Part shown: piece by piece, positions 1-13,131 of the stretch
Layout: the number at the start of each line of letters is the position of its first letter
Numbering within the stretch: position 1 is the first letter of the stretch
Assembly (NCBI GenBank): GCA_038087015.1
Contig: JASBNA010000036.1
Coordinates: forward strand, 248,001 to 312,000
Direction: 5' to 3'
DNA: 64,000 nucleotides
Source of the DNA: Cerrena zonata
Lineage: Eukaryota > Basidiomycota > Agaricomycetes > Polyporales > Cerrenaceae
Notes under the pieces: model-generated
Told to the model about the DNA's origin: nothing
The model's input: the letters and a program-made list of their open reading frames with translations, nothing else
Database searches by the model: none
Translations under genes and position numbers: made by a program

Positions 1-989
1 TCCGGTTAGTAGTTAAACGGAACATACGAAGTCCATGGTTAGTAGAGAACATGACCCAGCCAAGGCGAATCCCATCAAGAAGGGGTACGAATATTCGGCT
101 ATTGGGGTAGGTATGAGGCTAGCCTGATAGTGATCCGTGATAAGTATCGCAATTATGGATTACGGAGCTGTATAATGCTCCTACCTGAACGGCTAGAAGT
201 CCACAGAACTGTTTCAAATGTCAGTATGCTCATCTCGAATCATGTTCATTAGTCACGTACCTGTAGCAGAGCAGACTGCCACTGTAGTCCATCGAAAGTC
301 CGTGATAGGATGAAGAAAGATGTCAAGAACGTGAATAGCACCGAGACGGGGTAGCCAAGGTAGAAGGTAAAGGGATCAGTAAGCATTTCCAACAATGAGC
401 TCTACAAATAATTTAGGTTGGTCCCTTTGCAAATCAAAGAAATATTATCTCACAGTATGTCTCAAGTACGTGAATAGAAGACCCGCTAGAAAAGCTAGAA
501 TCACACTCAGTGCGGTGGGAAGTGCATCGGGTGCGCGCAGAGCTTGAGCCTGAGCATTCTCTTCTCTTCTTGGTACATCCACGAACTCTTCCTCCAGAGA
601 ATTATTGAGGTCATTCAAAGCTTGTTCTTCCTCATCTGGCACACTCGAGTACCGATTTGTCCTGGGAGAATGAAGCCAGCCGGCCTGGGAACGTCGGGTC
701 CAATAAAAATAGACCAAACTCAATGCCAGCTTGACGAACTCTATGGCAGTTGCTTGAACAGCAAAGATACCGGCATGGTAATTCAAGTCGGATGCTGTTC
801 GTAGACGTTCATTGATGACCCAGACGAAGAGAAACACGAGCTGGCAGGGGTTATACCATGGTCAATGGGGGTCTCGGTGAGTGTCTGTTTGGAAGTTCTG
901 CTCACCACAAAGGCCCATTTTGTAGAGCGACTATAGGCTGGATTGGGAAAGGAAGCAAATGGGCTCGAAAGAGTACCAGAAAAGCGCAT
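1..989 (-). CDS. Nucleotide-sugar transporter-like membrane protein (3' end cut by window edge)
   Basis: Likely a Golgi or ER antiporter of the drug/metabolite-transporter type that moves nucleotide sugars into the lumen. The proposed start is the ATG at 989, giving MRFSGTLSSPF; an intron follows (about 846-910), then a hydrophobic exon with VWVINERLRTASDLNYHAG and FVKLALSLVYFYW, a polar acidic loop with a run of Glu, and another helix ending LLFTYLRHT. After the next intron come a helical stretch and LQWQSALLQFCGLL, which resembles the conserved 'IQWxAIxLQxCGL' region of fungal nucleotide-sugar transporters as I remember it. The acidic insert between helices is longer than in yeast relatives. 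The last readable exon near 1-120 is uncertain in frame, and the C-terminal helices lie outside the window. Substrate cannot be told. It is codirectional with, and about 400 bp downstream of, the DAHP synthase gene. Confidence 0.55.
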
Positions 990-1391
990 AACCTCCGAGG
1001 GACACTGCTCGAGTGAGTGATCCTTTACACCTGTTGCGCTTTACAAGCGAGAAGTCTGGATTGTTACTGCAGTTTTCTAGTATTTTCCAAGAGAGAAATG
1101 AAGGATGAACGGACGACAAGCCAGTAGACACCAATACAGCCACCCTAGGTTGGGTCAACGCGTAACGAATGTCAGAAGTACTATGTGCAGTACAAGAGCC
1201 GAAGTAAACGAGGCGCTCGGCCAATTGATCGAACTCACTATACGGTCTCCAGATTCAAGTACACTGTTCGAAATTCAAATGGACTCAAAGGGATACAGCG
1301 AAGAGAAGATTACATAGCCAGACAAACATCGGAATCTACAGCTATCAATATACAAGTAATCAATATGAAACATCTAGCTCGGGCGCGATAG

Positions 1392-2826
<1,435 letters not shown>

Positions 2827-3262
2827 ATCGTTAGACACTGGTTGGAAAAGGTGAGGGTAAGTTTGAGGGATTGGTGAGAAACGTGCAGAAGAAGATTGCT
2901 TGCAGTGCAATGCGGCATTTGGGGTTTATATACGTACTTTTGGGATGGAATATATTGTTCCGATCAATCGGGACGGTTAGAGAGGTTTTACGAACGTTCA
3001 CAGGTACGTGTTGTGAACACAATACAGAGGGTCGGGAATAGAGCAGTGGGTTGGAAACAAGGTTGCAAATACTCTGGTCCGAGTCAGCTTTCCGGGATTA
3101 CCAGACATTCGTTTTACCGCTACAATTTAGGCGCGCCCTCTAATACGAGACGCCCATAACGCTTCTTCCCACCCATAGCGAACCGTGGTCACGTCTGTAC
3201 CGTTCTCCCTTCCTTCGTCCTCCCATTATTAGACCGACACCACCTCTTTCCCTCCTTCAAGA
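2827..3262. promoter_or_regulatory. Divergent intergenic region, DAHP synthase / TIM9
   Basis: This 436-bp gap separates two divergent start codons, so both promoters must lie here. A TATATA stretch is visible near 2931-2936. Pyrimidine-rich tracts near 3180-3260 precede the TIM9 ATG, as is common upstream of fungal starts. No other coding signal is seen. Confidence 0.5.
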
Positions 3263-3720
3263 ATGGATTTCTCAACAATGAATGCAGCCGAGCAGGCCCA
3301 CATGTCAAAGGTCATTGAAAAGCGACAGGTATGCCACTCGTACTTGTGACGTTTCACCCCAAATTGACCAGTTATTGTTCTTCACAAAACTCTAGATGCA
3401 AGACTTCATGAGAATGTACTCCAACCTAGTCGAGCGCTGTTTCACCTCCTGTTGTAACGACTTTACCAGCAAAGCACTATCCTCCAAAGAGGTCGGTCAC
3501 TTGGACTCTCTTCCTTTATACAAGAGCACGCCATTGACACGTGCTTTATTATAGGAACAATGTGTGTTGAATTGCACCGACAAATTCCTCAAGCATTCGG
3601 AGCGAGTTGGAGCACGATTTGCAGAACAAAACGCTGGTGCGTCTCTTGCTGTTTCATCTCGATCGGAATTTGCTCAGCCCTTGTCTCTTTACAGAGGCGA
3701 TGGGCGCCGTAAACAAGTAA
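3263..3720 (+). CDS. TIM9: Mitochondrial intermembrane-space chaperone Tim9
   Basis: Small Tim protein that, with Tim10, forms the hexameric chaperone escorting hydrophobic carrier precursors across the mitochondrial intermembrane space to the TIM22 complex. Four exons splice to 89 residues, the normal size. The hallmark twin CX3C motifs are present: CFTSC (C37, C41) and CVLNC (C57, C61), separated by 15 residues, followed by the conserved [19 protein letters not shown] helix. The final exon gives EAMGAVNK and stop. Introns are at about 3330-3394, 3492-3554 and 3637-3694. The open frame continuing past 3640 is intronic read-through, not protein. Confidence 0.96.
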
Positions 3721-3998
3721 TACAGCATCTTGCTTTCTTCTATCGTATTGGTTCCATACTGCTCTATAATACAGCCCTGACGTGTAATTGCAATCCATCC
3801 CTCACTATCACTTTCCTGGCATTCATAATACTTCAGGACCATGACTGACAATAGCGGACACAATTTCCGGGCAAATGGGAATACGTCATTTGAACAGGGG
3901 TATACTGATGAGTGACATTAGGACAGGTCTACGGAATAACGCTCAAAGACTAGTAACAAAGATGTGTGCTAAAGGCGAAGATCAGCCGCCGGTTATGA

Positions 3999-4808
3999 TC
4001 ATGGACCGGTCACCTTAGTGGCGTCGTTGGCAGTACTGTCCTCAGTGGCCTCCGGTACAGGCGCAGGAGTTTCCTCAGCGGCAGCGGGGGTAGGCTCTGT
4101 TGCATCCTTCTTCTCCTCAGCCGCTAGTTTCGTCAACCATTTGTTGACAAACTTGGAATGGGCCCCGAAGTTGAGTGTCGCGTCCAACACCTCGCTGATC
4201 TAATATTAGCCGAGATGTAGCGGAATTTAACAGGATAACTTACCGAACGATTCCTTTCGAGTCAATCACAAACGTGGTTCTTGCGTCAGTGAGTCCAAGC
4301 AGACCTTTACCCACATGATATGCTTTACGAGCCTCTCCTTTGGAGTCGCTGAGAATTGGGTACTATTGAAGCAAGCTCAGGACACCAAGTCGAGGACAAG
4401 CAGATTCGATCGCAGCTCACCGTGAGACCTTGCTTCTCTTTGAATTGCTTCTGCTTCTCAACTGAGTCGCCACTCACGCCGACAACCTGAACGTTGGAGT
4501 TCTTGAACACATCCTTTTCTACATGAATGTGTCAGTTGTACTAATTTAGGAGCAATGCAATACCATGTTCACCTGTAAGAGCATCCCTGAACTGGCACGC
4601 CTCCTTGGTACAGCCATAGGTACCTGCCACGATTACAGTGAGATACTTCACGGAAAGTCCGCGGAAATGGTAAGTACTCACCAGCCTTGGGATAGAAGAA
4701 CAGTGCGATGGGTACACCACTCTTTCCTGGTTCGAACGTATACGTCTCACCGTTTGCCTCAGGAAGAGACAAGGCAGGAGCTTCCTTTCCGACGAGTGGG
4801 TGTGGCAT
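3999..4808 (-). CDS. Thiol peroxidase of the PrxQ/BCP (Dot5-like) type
   Basis: Reduces peroxides with thioredoxin as electron donor. Spliced length is about 205 residues with four introns. The N-terminal half has GKEAPALSLPEANGETY and VPIALFFYPKAGTYGCTKEACQFRD, where C47 is the predicted peroxidatic cysteine and C52 the resolving one (CX4C, typical of PrxQ/BCP). Later blocks are VQVVGVSGDSVEKQKQFKEK, YPILSDSKGEARKAYHVGKG and TFVIDSKGIV. After the fold there is a low-complexity tail of about 45 residues rich in Ala, Glu, Pro and Thr, ending KVTGP. Bacterial BCP lacks such a tail. Yeast Dot5 is the nuclear member of this family, but I see no clear nuclear signal here, so location is open. Its promoter faces the first acyl-CoA synthetase gene. 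Confidence 0.94.
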
Positions 4809-5607
4809 CGTAGTATGGATCTGACGCGGGTATCGGTGGAATATGAGGCGTTACGATGGTGGTCGTCCTAGTGCAACCTCCAACACCTGTTGGCAGCATG
4901 CTGTTGGCCTTTATACGATGTATCATGGTCTTCTGTGATTCTGGACTGGTTCACGACGTCTGACGATCCCACGGAGGTAATTCTAACCGGGTAACTCGCT
5001 TATTCTCAAACAAGATCGTGGTTAGAATGGTGATGTTCGTGCCTAACATCTTGAAGTCAGAGGGGAGAGGACAAAATAATGTTGAGATGTTTACATGTAA
5101 ATATTGCCAATACACCGGTCCATTGGCTAGTATAGATGCCCACAATATGTCAAGCAACATTGGCCGAAGTGCCCGGGCGGTACAAAGTATGTTTTTATGT
5201 AAACGAGAATATTGATGGGTACCAAGTATGCATGTGGCAGGAACGACCTGGGTCCGCCTCCATTGTATTTAGGTTAACACCGCTAGAACACTTACTCCTT
5301 CTCGTCTATACCATCGTGACTGACCCCTTAACAAGCAAACTCGACTGCGACAGTGGACACAACTGCACCGACCCCTCCCTTGCTAGCAGAGGCTGTCCGG
5401 TGGTCAATGATCAAGTCATGAGAACCACCATCAAGCAGGTCATGCCTCCTGTGTGATATTTGGCCGGCCCCAGGAGGTAGCTGAACCGGACTTTACATTC
5501 GCTTTCGGCCTCTCAGTATTATATATACCCCATATTCTCCCATGCACTCCTCTTGAGCTCATTCCAACAGCTTTGCGCCAATCAGTTGAAGGCGCTGTCA
5601 CGATACT
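4809..5607. other. Intergenic, divergent promoters (peroxiredoxin / acyl-CoA synthetase 1)
   Basis: An 800-bp gap with no supported gene. Short open frames (for example 5136-5456) have no recognisable sequence and no consistent splice structure. A TATATATA tract at about 5520-5527 lies roughly 85 bp before the synthetase ATG at 5608 and is a reasonable TATA candidate. Confidence 0.5.
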
Positions 5608-7818
5608 ATGGTATTCAAGTCGCTCTATCCCCCACTTCCTCAGTATCCAGAGGCGAACGTCTATGAGCTGTTCTTCAACAATCCTGATCAGAATGCCTTG
5701 CCGGATTACACGCTTTATGTTGACGCAGAAAGTGGCAGAAAGTTTCAAAGAAGCGAGTTTAAGCAACGTGTCCATGATGCTATGACCACTTTTGGTGCGC
5801 CTGTGTCAAACGGGGGATTGGGTCTGAGCAAAGAGAAAGGGGACATCATCGGAATCTATAGTTCGAACTGTATTGTGAGTAGTACACTCTTTTTCTCGGG
5901 TTTTGTATTGGTACTAAGCTTCGGAAATTCACACAAAAAATGCAATAGGACTATCCCACTACTATCATTAGCGCATTGTCGTTGACGGTTCCATTCGTGC
6001 CGTTATCTTCGTATTCAACGCATTTCGAACTATGTCACCTACTTAGGACGTCCAAGTGTACGGTGCTATTCGTTCATGCCGGACTTCTACAGAAAGCCCT
6101 CAGTGCTGCGAAAGAGGTCGGCCTGAGCGAAGACAGAATCTTCATTATAGAAGGCCAAGTCCCAGGGCGGAAAAGTCTTCAAGATCTGCTCGACGAAACT
6201 AGGAAACGTGGGATACCAAGAGAACTTCCAAGGCCAGCGAAGAAAGACACTCTTGCCTATCTCATGTTCTCGAGTGGGACAACTGGATTACCGAAAGGTA
6301 TCTCTATTCACTTCTTTCAATCGTGGACGTATCTCAAGCGGTACCGACCGTTCAGCCGTCATGGTTTCTCAGGGAAATCTCTGGTATACAGTCCTTAGCC
6401 AGTTAGCTGTGGCCGCCGAAGATGCCCGAGTCCTAGAGGTGGGTCCCTCCGTTGTTATGATTTCATGTGCTTTAATTCTGAATGGCCTCTCTTTGGGGTA
6501 CAGACGCCGCCACCTCAGGCACCGCTGGTATTATTGGGTGTACTGCCATTTCATCACACATATGGTCTAATCTCATTCTGTATTCGGCCAATGAACGGCT
6601 GGGCAACCTGCGTTGTTGTTCCCCGGTGGAAGGCAGAGGTGGTGGTCAAAGCGATAGAGAAGTTAGTTTGTGTGACGTCATGATACATTATTTGAATGAG
6701 ACTCATCATTTTTTGCAATTTTTATAGGTATAGGGTCCAGGTTCTATTGCTGGTTCCATCTATGATACATCAACTCGTCCATTCCGGGCTCCTACAAAAA
6801 GCCGACACTAGTTCACTCGCTATCATAAACAGCGGTGCAGCATATTTGCCACCCAAAGTATCTGATGCTATGCAAAAGCTAGCCCGTACAGCACGACTGC
6901 AAGAAGGTATGTGCTACCACCATTGATATATCGGAGTTGGTGCGTTTTACTAACTACCCCTGGATCAGGATATGGTCTTTCCGAATGTGTACGTACATCC
7001 ATTTCGTCGCTAATTGCCCTGTCGCTCTATGTCCCGTTCTTAAAAAACTTTACAGACATTTTCATCATTACGAAGACCGGCGCCAGGCATTCTCAATGGC
7101 ATTAAGCCCATTCGTAACTCGACAGGTATACTTATTACCGGATGCGCAGGCAAGACTTGTACGTGATGACGGAACGGACGCTGACATCGGTGAACCTGGT
7201 GAATTATGGTTAGGAGGCAATAGCGTGACTCTTGGCTATTATAATAACCCAAAGGCGACTAAAGAAAGCTTCGTAAATGGGTGGCTTAGAACAGGTGACC
7301 GATTTAAGACCGACGGGAAAGGCACTTTCTTGTAAGTGATGTCATGTCATGACTCCAGAATACTTCTGACAAGCGAACTTTAGCTTCGTCGATCGCGCGA
7401 AAGATACATTGAAAGTGTCTGGTGCCCAGGTTTCGCCAACAGAAATTGAACAGGTCTTACTCGGACATCCGGGGAAGTTGATATCCGATGCCTCTGTCGC
7501 TGGCGTCTCGGGTGGAAGGACATCTGACGAGCTCTTACCTCGGGCGTGGGTAGTATTGAGCGAAGAGGGTAGGAAGAAGGGCGCCGATGCGGTGTTGAAG
7601 GAGTTAGAAAAATGGACAAATGATAATCTCAGTTCGTACAAGAGGCTAAGAGGTGGACTAGAGGTGGTTTCTGAGGTAAGTGGTTTATAGTTCGAGGTTA
7701 TCTCGGAGTAGCTAACACCGTGCTGTTATTGTCTTAGATTCCGAAATCACCCACCGGGAAAGTCTTACGCCGAGTATTGCAGGATCGGTATGAACAGAAG
7801 GTCAAAGCCAAACTATAG
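5608..7818 (+). CDS. Acyl-CoA synthetase / 4-coumarate-CoA ligase-like, paralogue 1, peroxisomal signal AKL
   Basis: AMP-forming ligase of the ANL superfamily: activates a carboxylic acid with ATP to an acyl-adenylate, then transfers it to CoA. Several introns interrupt it. Visible family motifs are the P-loop-like YLMFSSGTTGLPK (A3), GYGLSE (A5), GEPGELWLGGNSVTLGYYNN (A6/A7), NGWLRTGDRF (A7, catalytic Asp), DRAKDTLKVSGAQVSPTEIE (A8 hinge) and PKSPTGKVLRRVL (A10, catalytic Lys). The N-terminus MVFKSLYPPLPQYPEANVYE fits a 4CL-like start. The last three residues are AKL, an accepted PTS1, so a peroxisomal site is likely. Substrate is unknown; 4CL-like, medium-chain and phenylacetate ligases share these motifs. 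It is followed in tandem by a diverged paralogue with the same exon layout. Confidence 0.92.
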
Positions 7819-8542
7819 GTGAGGATTACAGACCTTAGTAAGTAGGAAGGGAAGACAGTCGATTCTTTCACTAGAGGCGAGAATGTGACACGATCTACCG
7901 CAATGTAACAGTTTATTCACACAAATGACCAGGCCTTTGGATGTAACTTTTACGAGCTTGTATGATTATTCGTTTATGTAGAGCTATATCTTTTCCCTAT
8001 GTTGTGACGGTGCCATCATTCTATGCATCCGCGCCAACAACGATCAACCATGAAATATATTGATCGATCGCGTACTACGTCTGGCTTCATCGACTCTTCT
8101 CAATCTTCATTCCATGCCATCACCATCCATAGTCTGTAAACGAACCAAAATCGCCTAGTGGACCTTACTTTACCTATCGTGTAGTACCAGAACAAGAGGG
8201 AATGATGTATGACTACGCTTGAATTGCTCAGCATCTCCCGTGCTCATCCGGACCTTTCTTCTTTTGGATGGCACATGTTCTATCCTAGAAGCCATGGGGC
8301 GTAAACCGCCTCGAACTTTGTACCCGGAAATCATGGCTATTCTATTGACTTCGCTACATAATGGTCAGGGATATGAGTAGTCTCCTTGCCTGCCGGATTG
8401 GATGCCTCAAAGCCGCTGACAGATGGCTTCTTGTACTCATGATCGCGCTGAATACCGTGAGTACTCTAGCATCACCCTGACAGGGTCTACAAATTTATAA
8501 AGAGACAGCGACCAAATATGAACGCCCCTGTCATCGCACGTT
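7819..8542. other. Intergenic between tandem acyl-CoA synthetases
   Basis: About 720 bp holding the 3' end of paralogue 1 and the promoter of paralogue 2. I see no open frame with recognisable sequence and no RNA gene. A short TATAAA-containing stretch near 8497-8503 lies about 40 bp before the ATG at 8543. Confidence 0.5.
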
Positions 8543-10658
8543 ATGCCCTATAGCTCTCCGTACCCTCTTCCTTCCCCTATTCCTGAACAGAATCATCATT
8601 ATGGCTTGTCCGGTTTAAAGACGCCAGAGACACCTGACTACGTACTTCATATCGATGGAGTGACAGGACAGAAACGTACGAGGAAGGAGTTCGACGAGCG
8701 TGTTCTACTCGGATTAACTGCTCTGGCTGCGCCTACGTCGAGAGGTGGTCTGGGACTCGACGGTGGTGTTGGAGATGTCGTTGGCATACTCAGCTTTAAT
8801 TGTTTGGTATGCTCCATATTACGCGTCATAGGCCCACCCACCACTTATGTCTCGTAGGATTATGTGACGTTGATACATTCTTCGCTGGCTGCAGCCGTTC
8901 CGTATGGGCTTATTCCACCATATGCCACCGAGTTCGAATTGAATCATATCCTGAAGACATTGAAACCATCACGTCTCTTCGTACAGCCAGAGCTACTCGA
9001 GAAAACACTCAAAGCTGTCGCAACGATTGGCTTATCTCCCGAGAAAGTTTACATCCTAGAGGGTCGTTCAGAGAAGCGGCAAAGTTTCGGCGACTTAATT
9101 GACACCATGAAGGTTAGGAAAATACTATCGGAACCTGTGAGACCCGCAACGAAGGATACGATTGCTTATTTCGTTTTCTCGAGTGGGACAAGTGGTTTGC
9201 CGAAAGGTTTGTCCCGAACATAGGATGGAAAACAAAGAATCTATCTGATCCATACGTCACTCATTGCGTTTAGCTGTAATGGCTACGCATGGCAATCTAT
9301 GGGCCTCTATGTTTCAGGCAGTAATTGTTGCACAAGAGACTGCGAAAGCTTTGAAGGTACACCATTCATCCTAAATCTCGTTGACAGGACTCTAATACTT
9401 TGGATAGATGGGGCCTCCGGCAACGCCTCTTGTATGGCTTGCAACGCTTCCCTTTTCCCATGCTTATGGCATGCATATATTCTGTCTCCGGGGGTTCTTC
9501 TCGCCGGCAACCTTTGTCATATTGCCCAAATGGAATATTCATAAAACTCTACGAGCGATTTCGAGGTAATGAATCTCAACTATTGGCTTTGATGGGATAT
9601 TAATACTTTCGTATCGTATAGGTACAGAATCAATATGGTGGCTTTGGTACCTTCTTTAGTTCATCACCTAGTTATGTCCGGATTACTCGAGAAGGCCGAC
9701 TTCAGCTCCGTCGTACAAGTGATGAGCGGAGCATCACATACACCCCAAGTTCTAATTGATGAACTCGTTAAGTATGTCAAGGGCATGTCTGATACAGGTG
9801 GAGGATATGGGCTATCGGAAGCTGTAAGGCTTCTTGGTCTGTCGTATATCTCTAATTGGCTAATATATTGTTGTTGTTTTACAGACACTCGCTGTGTGTA
9901 TGAAACCTGCTCCGGGATATTTGGATACACCTACACCTTCTGGTTCGTGTGGAATACTCGTGCCTGGTGTGCAGGCTCGCATAGTCAAGGAAGATGGGAC
10001 AGATGCTGCTCTAAACGAACCTGGTGAAATATGGGTCCGCGGAGACAACGTGATACCTGGATATTACGGAAACGAGAAGGCTACTAAGGAGACATTCATT
10101 GACGGCTGGCTACATACGGGCGACCGAATGTACACTGATGGCACCTTTTTCTTGTGAGTACCTCTCACTTTGGATCCGACTTTAATATCGACATTTACTA
10201 ACACCCCCTTCCATAGCTTCGTAGAACGCATGAAGGACACTATGAAGGTCTCTGGATCCCAAGTGTCTCCAACTGAAATCGAGGACGTACTGCGCACACA
10301 TCCTGGTGGTCTCATCACAGATGTCTGCGTTGCTGGAGTTTCAGGTGGTAGAACTTCGGATGAGAAGCTTCCTCGTGCATTTATTGTTCTCAGCGAAAAA
10401 GGGAAGAAGGTCAGCGTCGAGCAGACGATGCAGGAGATGACGAAGTGGGTCGAAGATAATCTCAGTCGATATAAATGGCTTAAGGGTGGTGTTGAAATTA
10501 TCGATGCGGTAAGCTTTATCGCGTTTACACGATGGTATGGAACTCATCCACCTATTTGGTTTCAGGTTCCCAAGAACCCAACCGGAAAGGTACTTCGTCG
10601 TGTTCTGGTTGACAACTACGAGGAACGAGTCCGATCAGCACCAAAAGCGAAACTCTAG
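8543..10658 (+). CDS. Acyl-CoA synthetase / 4-coumarate-CoA ligase-like, paralogue 2, peroxisomal signal AKL
   Basis: Second ANL-superfamily ligase, a tandem duplicate of the gene at 5608-7818. Motifs in order: AYFVFSSGTSGLPK (A3), AVMATHGNLWASMFQ, LPFSHAYGMHIFCLRGF (A4 region), GGGYGLSEA (A5), GEPGEIWVRGDNVIPGYY in an NEPGEIW variant (A6/A7), DGWLHTGDRMYTDG (A7), ERMKDTMKVSGSQVSPTEIE (A8) and PKNPTGKVLRRVLVDNYEE (A10). The protein ends APKAKL, again a PTS1. The N-terminal segment (MPYSSPYPLPSPIPEQ) differs from paralogue 1, and the two proteins differ throughout, so the duplication is not recent. Keeping both the catalytic motifs and the peroxisomal signal suggests two functional enzymes, perhaps with different acids. 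Several short introns; the first begins after NCL, at about 8808. Confidence 0.92.
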
Positions 10659-11492
10659 GTTTCAGGGTGACTCGGACGTACAACTCGGCGGGGATCAACA
10701 GGTTTAGCGCTATATTTAGTCATGTATCTATTAACAGTGACCTGAAGGTTATCAAAAAGTCAATCAACCCTGAAGTGTGTGGGATTAGGAAGCGGTATTG
10801 CTAATTCCTACTTACGTACTGTTCAAATGTGGCACTCAATATTTATCTTTGTTTGACAGTGCTTGGCAACACCATTATTCAATATCCTATATTAGGATTC
10901 CTACATCCCTTTGAGCTGTGAGGCCTTAGGTCTGGACGCCTCAACACTGATATACTTAATCGTCACGACCGTGATGAACATAATGGTCGCCTATTCAGCC
11001 TTGCAGACAAACGCCTGAACCGGGTCGTATTAACATTCAGACACCGCTGTCTCTGAGGTTATAACAATAACGTCCGTAAACGCTGCGTTTATGGTTGACT
11101 ATCGCTGCTGTAATGTCTGCGGTCTGTACTTCTCATGCTAGGTGGATCTACTCTGTGTGGTACTATATCTAGTGTATATATCTCATTGGTATTAGAGGCC
11201 GTAACTGACTGTGTCACGGTGTGATCATGACATCGTCTTGGCGTCGTTACAAGATTCAGATTCTTTCGCAGCCTTTTCTTTATCCAAACTGAGCTAATAC
11301 TGTCTGGGCCCATTCTCCGGAATAATAAGCAGACGAAATCTCATAGACGAAATCCTTCGTCTACATGTTTGAACTACTGGACTTTCCAAATTGAGACACA
11401 CACTCGAGCGTCAAGTCCAACTGCTCTGAACGCGACAGAAATGATCGTAATGCAGTCAGTGTTTCGTCTTTCTCATTACTTTCAACTTCACC
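10659..11492. other. Intergenic, acyl-CoA synthetase 2 to VMA11
   Basis: About 830 bp containing the 3' region of the synthetase and the promoter of the V-ATPase gene. Short open frames on both strands (11089-11313, 11369-11617) show no family resemblance; the second merely runs through the VMA11 start in a different frame. Nothing else is supported. Confidence 0.5.
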
Positions 11493-12312
11493 ATGTCTCA
11501 GTGTCCTCCATATGCACCGTTCTTTGGATTTGGAGGCGTTGCATCTGCAGTAAGTGCCCCCTTACCTTTGAAGCTTTACTCCCACTGAGCTTGAAACGTG
11601 TTCTAGATGATCCTTAGCAGTACGTCAACTACTATTGAGTCCCTGAAAGGATTGTGGGCTTAAAGATATATTCGATTTGAATAGCCGTCGGTGCAGCGTT
11701 TGGGACATCTAAGGCCGGCATTGGTATTGCTGGTCTCGGTACATTCAAGCCCGAGTTAATCATGAAGGTGTGTCTCAAGCAACCTTTCCTTCGCAGCATG
11801 ACGTTGAAATGTGCGACAATTCCTAGTCCCTCATTCCCGTTGTTATGTCTGGTATCATTGCAGTTTATGGATTGGTAGTGTCAGTTCTGATTTCGGGAGG
11901 ACGTGAGTATCAAAATACCTGTCAGCAAAAGCAATGTTCATGATCCCCACAGTTAAACCCACCGATTATTCGTTATACGCGGGCTTCATTCACCTGGGCG
12001 CAGGTTTGGCCTGTGGTTTCACAGGTCTGGCGGCAGGCTACGCGATTGGCTTTGTTGGAGACTCTGTACGTCACAACTGGTTCTTGAAGGCGTTTCCGCT
12101 TACATGATTCTTGCAGTGTGTACGAGCATACGTCTACGAGTCAAAAGTCTTCGTATCCATGGTGCTCATCCTCATTTTTGGAGAAGTATTGGGTCTCTAT
12201 GGGTGCGTGGTATATCGACCCTCAGCATCTCCCTTACTAACAGAACATTCAAAGGCTGATTGTTGCGCTCATTATGAACTCACGGGCGACCGAAGCGCCG
12301 CCTTGTAAGTGA
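11493..12312 (+). CDS. VMA11: V-type H+-ATPase proteolipid subunit c' (Vma11-like)
   Basis: Rotor proteolipid of the V0 ring that carries protons across vacuolar and Golgi membranes. The gene has seven exons, several very short, for example the 13-nt exon ATGATCCTTAGCA at about 11608. The spliced protein is about 165 residues with four helices: [20 protein letters not shown], then [20 protein letters not shown], the helix with [13 protein letters not shown], then [20 protein letters not shown] and [20 protein letters not shown]. The Glu in [10 protein letters not shown] is the proton carrier. The block [17 protein letters not shown] matches yeast Vma11 (c') better than Vma3 (c), from memory. 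The loop [17 protein letters not shown] departs from the usual GDAGVRG-QQPRLFV, which is unusual. The tail is [11 protein letters not shown]. Confidence 0.92.
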
Positions 12313-12442
12313 GCTGCCATCACACTGGTTTTTGACACTTTCTTTGTACCTCTGTCGCATTTGGACTTCTATAATACACACAAATTGGAAAGAGATAGTG
12401 CAGCGGGTATCTGAAGAAGACAATGAATCAAGAGTAAGAGCT

Positions 12443-13131
12443 CTATCTTTCACTACTGAGTGACTTTCGTCGACGTCGGCTTCCGTCAGAACTCTCACTC
12501 CGTCTTGGCCGCCTCCTCCTATTGTCTCTTTCTCTAGACCGAGAAGAATCTGAGCCTGAATCGGAAGAACCAGAGCTTGAATCCGAGTCGGAGTCAGAAG
12601 AACCTGACGAGTCACTGTCTGAATCTGAATTCGAATCTGACGAACTTGAGGATCTCCTGTAGTACGGAATATATTATGAACTGTAGAATGGTATATTGAA
12701 AGGACGAACCTTCGTGATTTCTTCTTGGGTGGTTCCTTTTCTTTTGCTCGTTCTTTCTCTTTAGCCTCCAGTATCTTGTTAGCGGTACCGCTCCTAAAGA
12801 AGTTGGTTGAGAACATGTGTCAGATATGTGGCCGTTGAACATACTTTTGTTTGAATTCTTCCGGGACTTCAACGGAAGGTTTCCCGTCCGACTTGAGCTT
12901 TGCAAGTACACGGGGATTCTCTAATTGCTGTGTTCGGGAAGGCCTGGAGATATAGGGACGTTCCCCTTTACATTCATAGGTGAAGTGTCCTTTGAGCAAC
13001 TCGTAAGCATGCGGTCCGTACTATTCATAGGAGATCGAAGACTTGCCTGTCTTCAAACATCTCTGACAAGTTGTCGATGAACCTGCTCTCGGGTTATTTC
13101 CAGAGCGACGATGAGGCGCAAACTTGGACAT
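12443..13131 (-). CDS. Zinc-knuckle (CCHC, ZCCHC10-like) protein with SR/acidic-serine tail
   Basis: Probable nuclear RNA-associated protein. It starts MSKFAPHRRSGNNPRAG, then one CCHC zinc knuckle, CQRCLKTGHFTYEC, rebuilt across an intron at 12990-13046, and the conserved KGERPYISRPSRTQQL that follows the knuckle in ZCCHC10 relatives. Next is a charged helix with KEKERAKEKEPPKKKSRR, then a long Ser/Asp run and an Arg/Ser tail ending KSLSSER. The knuckle is intact only if that intron uses a GC donor (gcaagt), which gives an exact CX2CX4HX4C spacing. Two further GT-AG introns are clear. A longer reading frame further upstream (from about 13333) is an alternative start but does not read into the knuckle. 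The 3' end converges on VMA11. Confidence 0.82.

Noticed and set aside
5136..5456. 106-codon open frame upstream of the acyl-CoA synthetase
   Set aside because: No family resemblance and no codon pattern like neighbouring genes; lies in a divergent promoter region.
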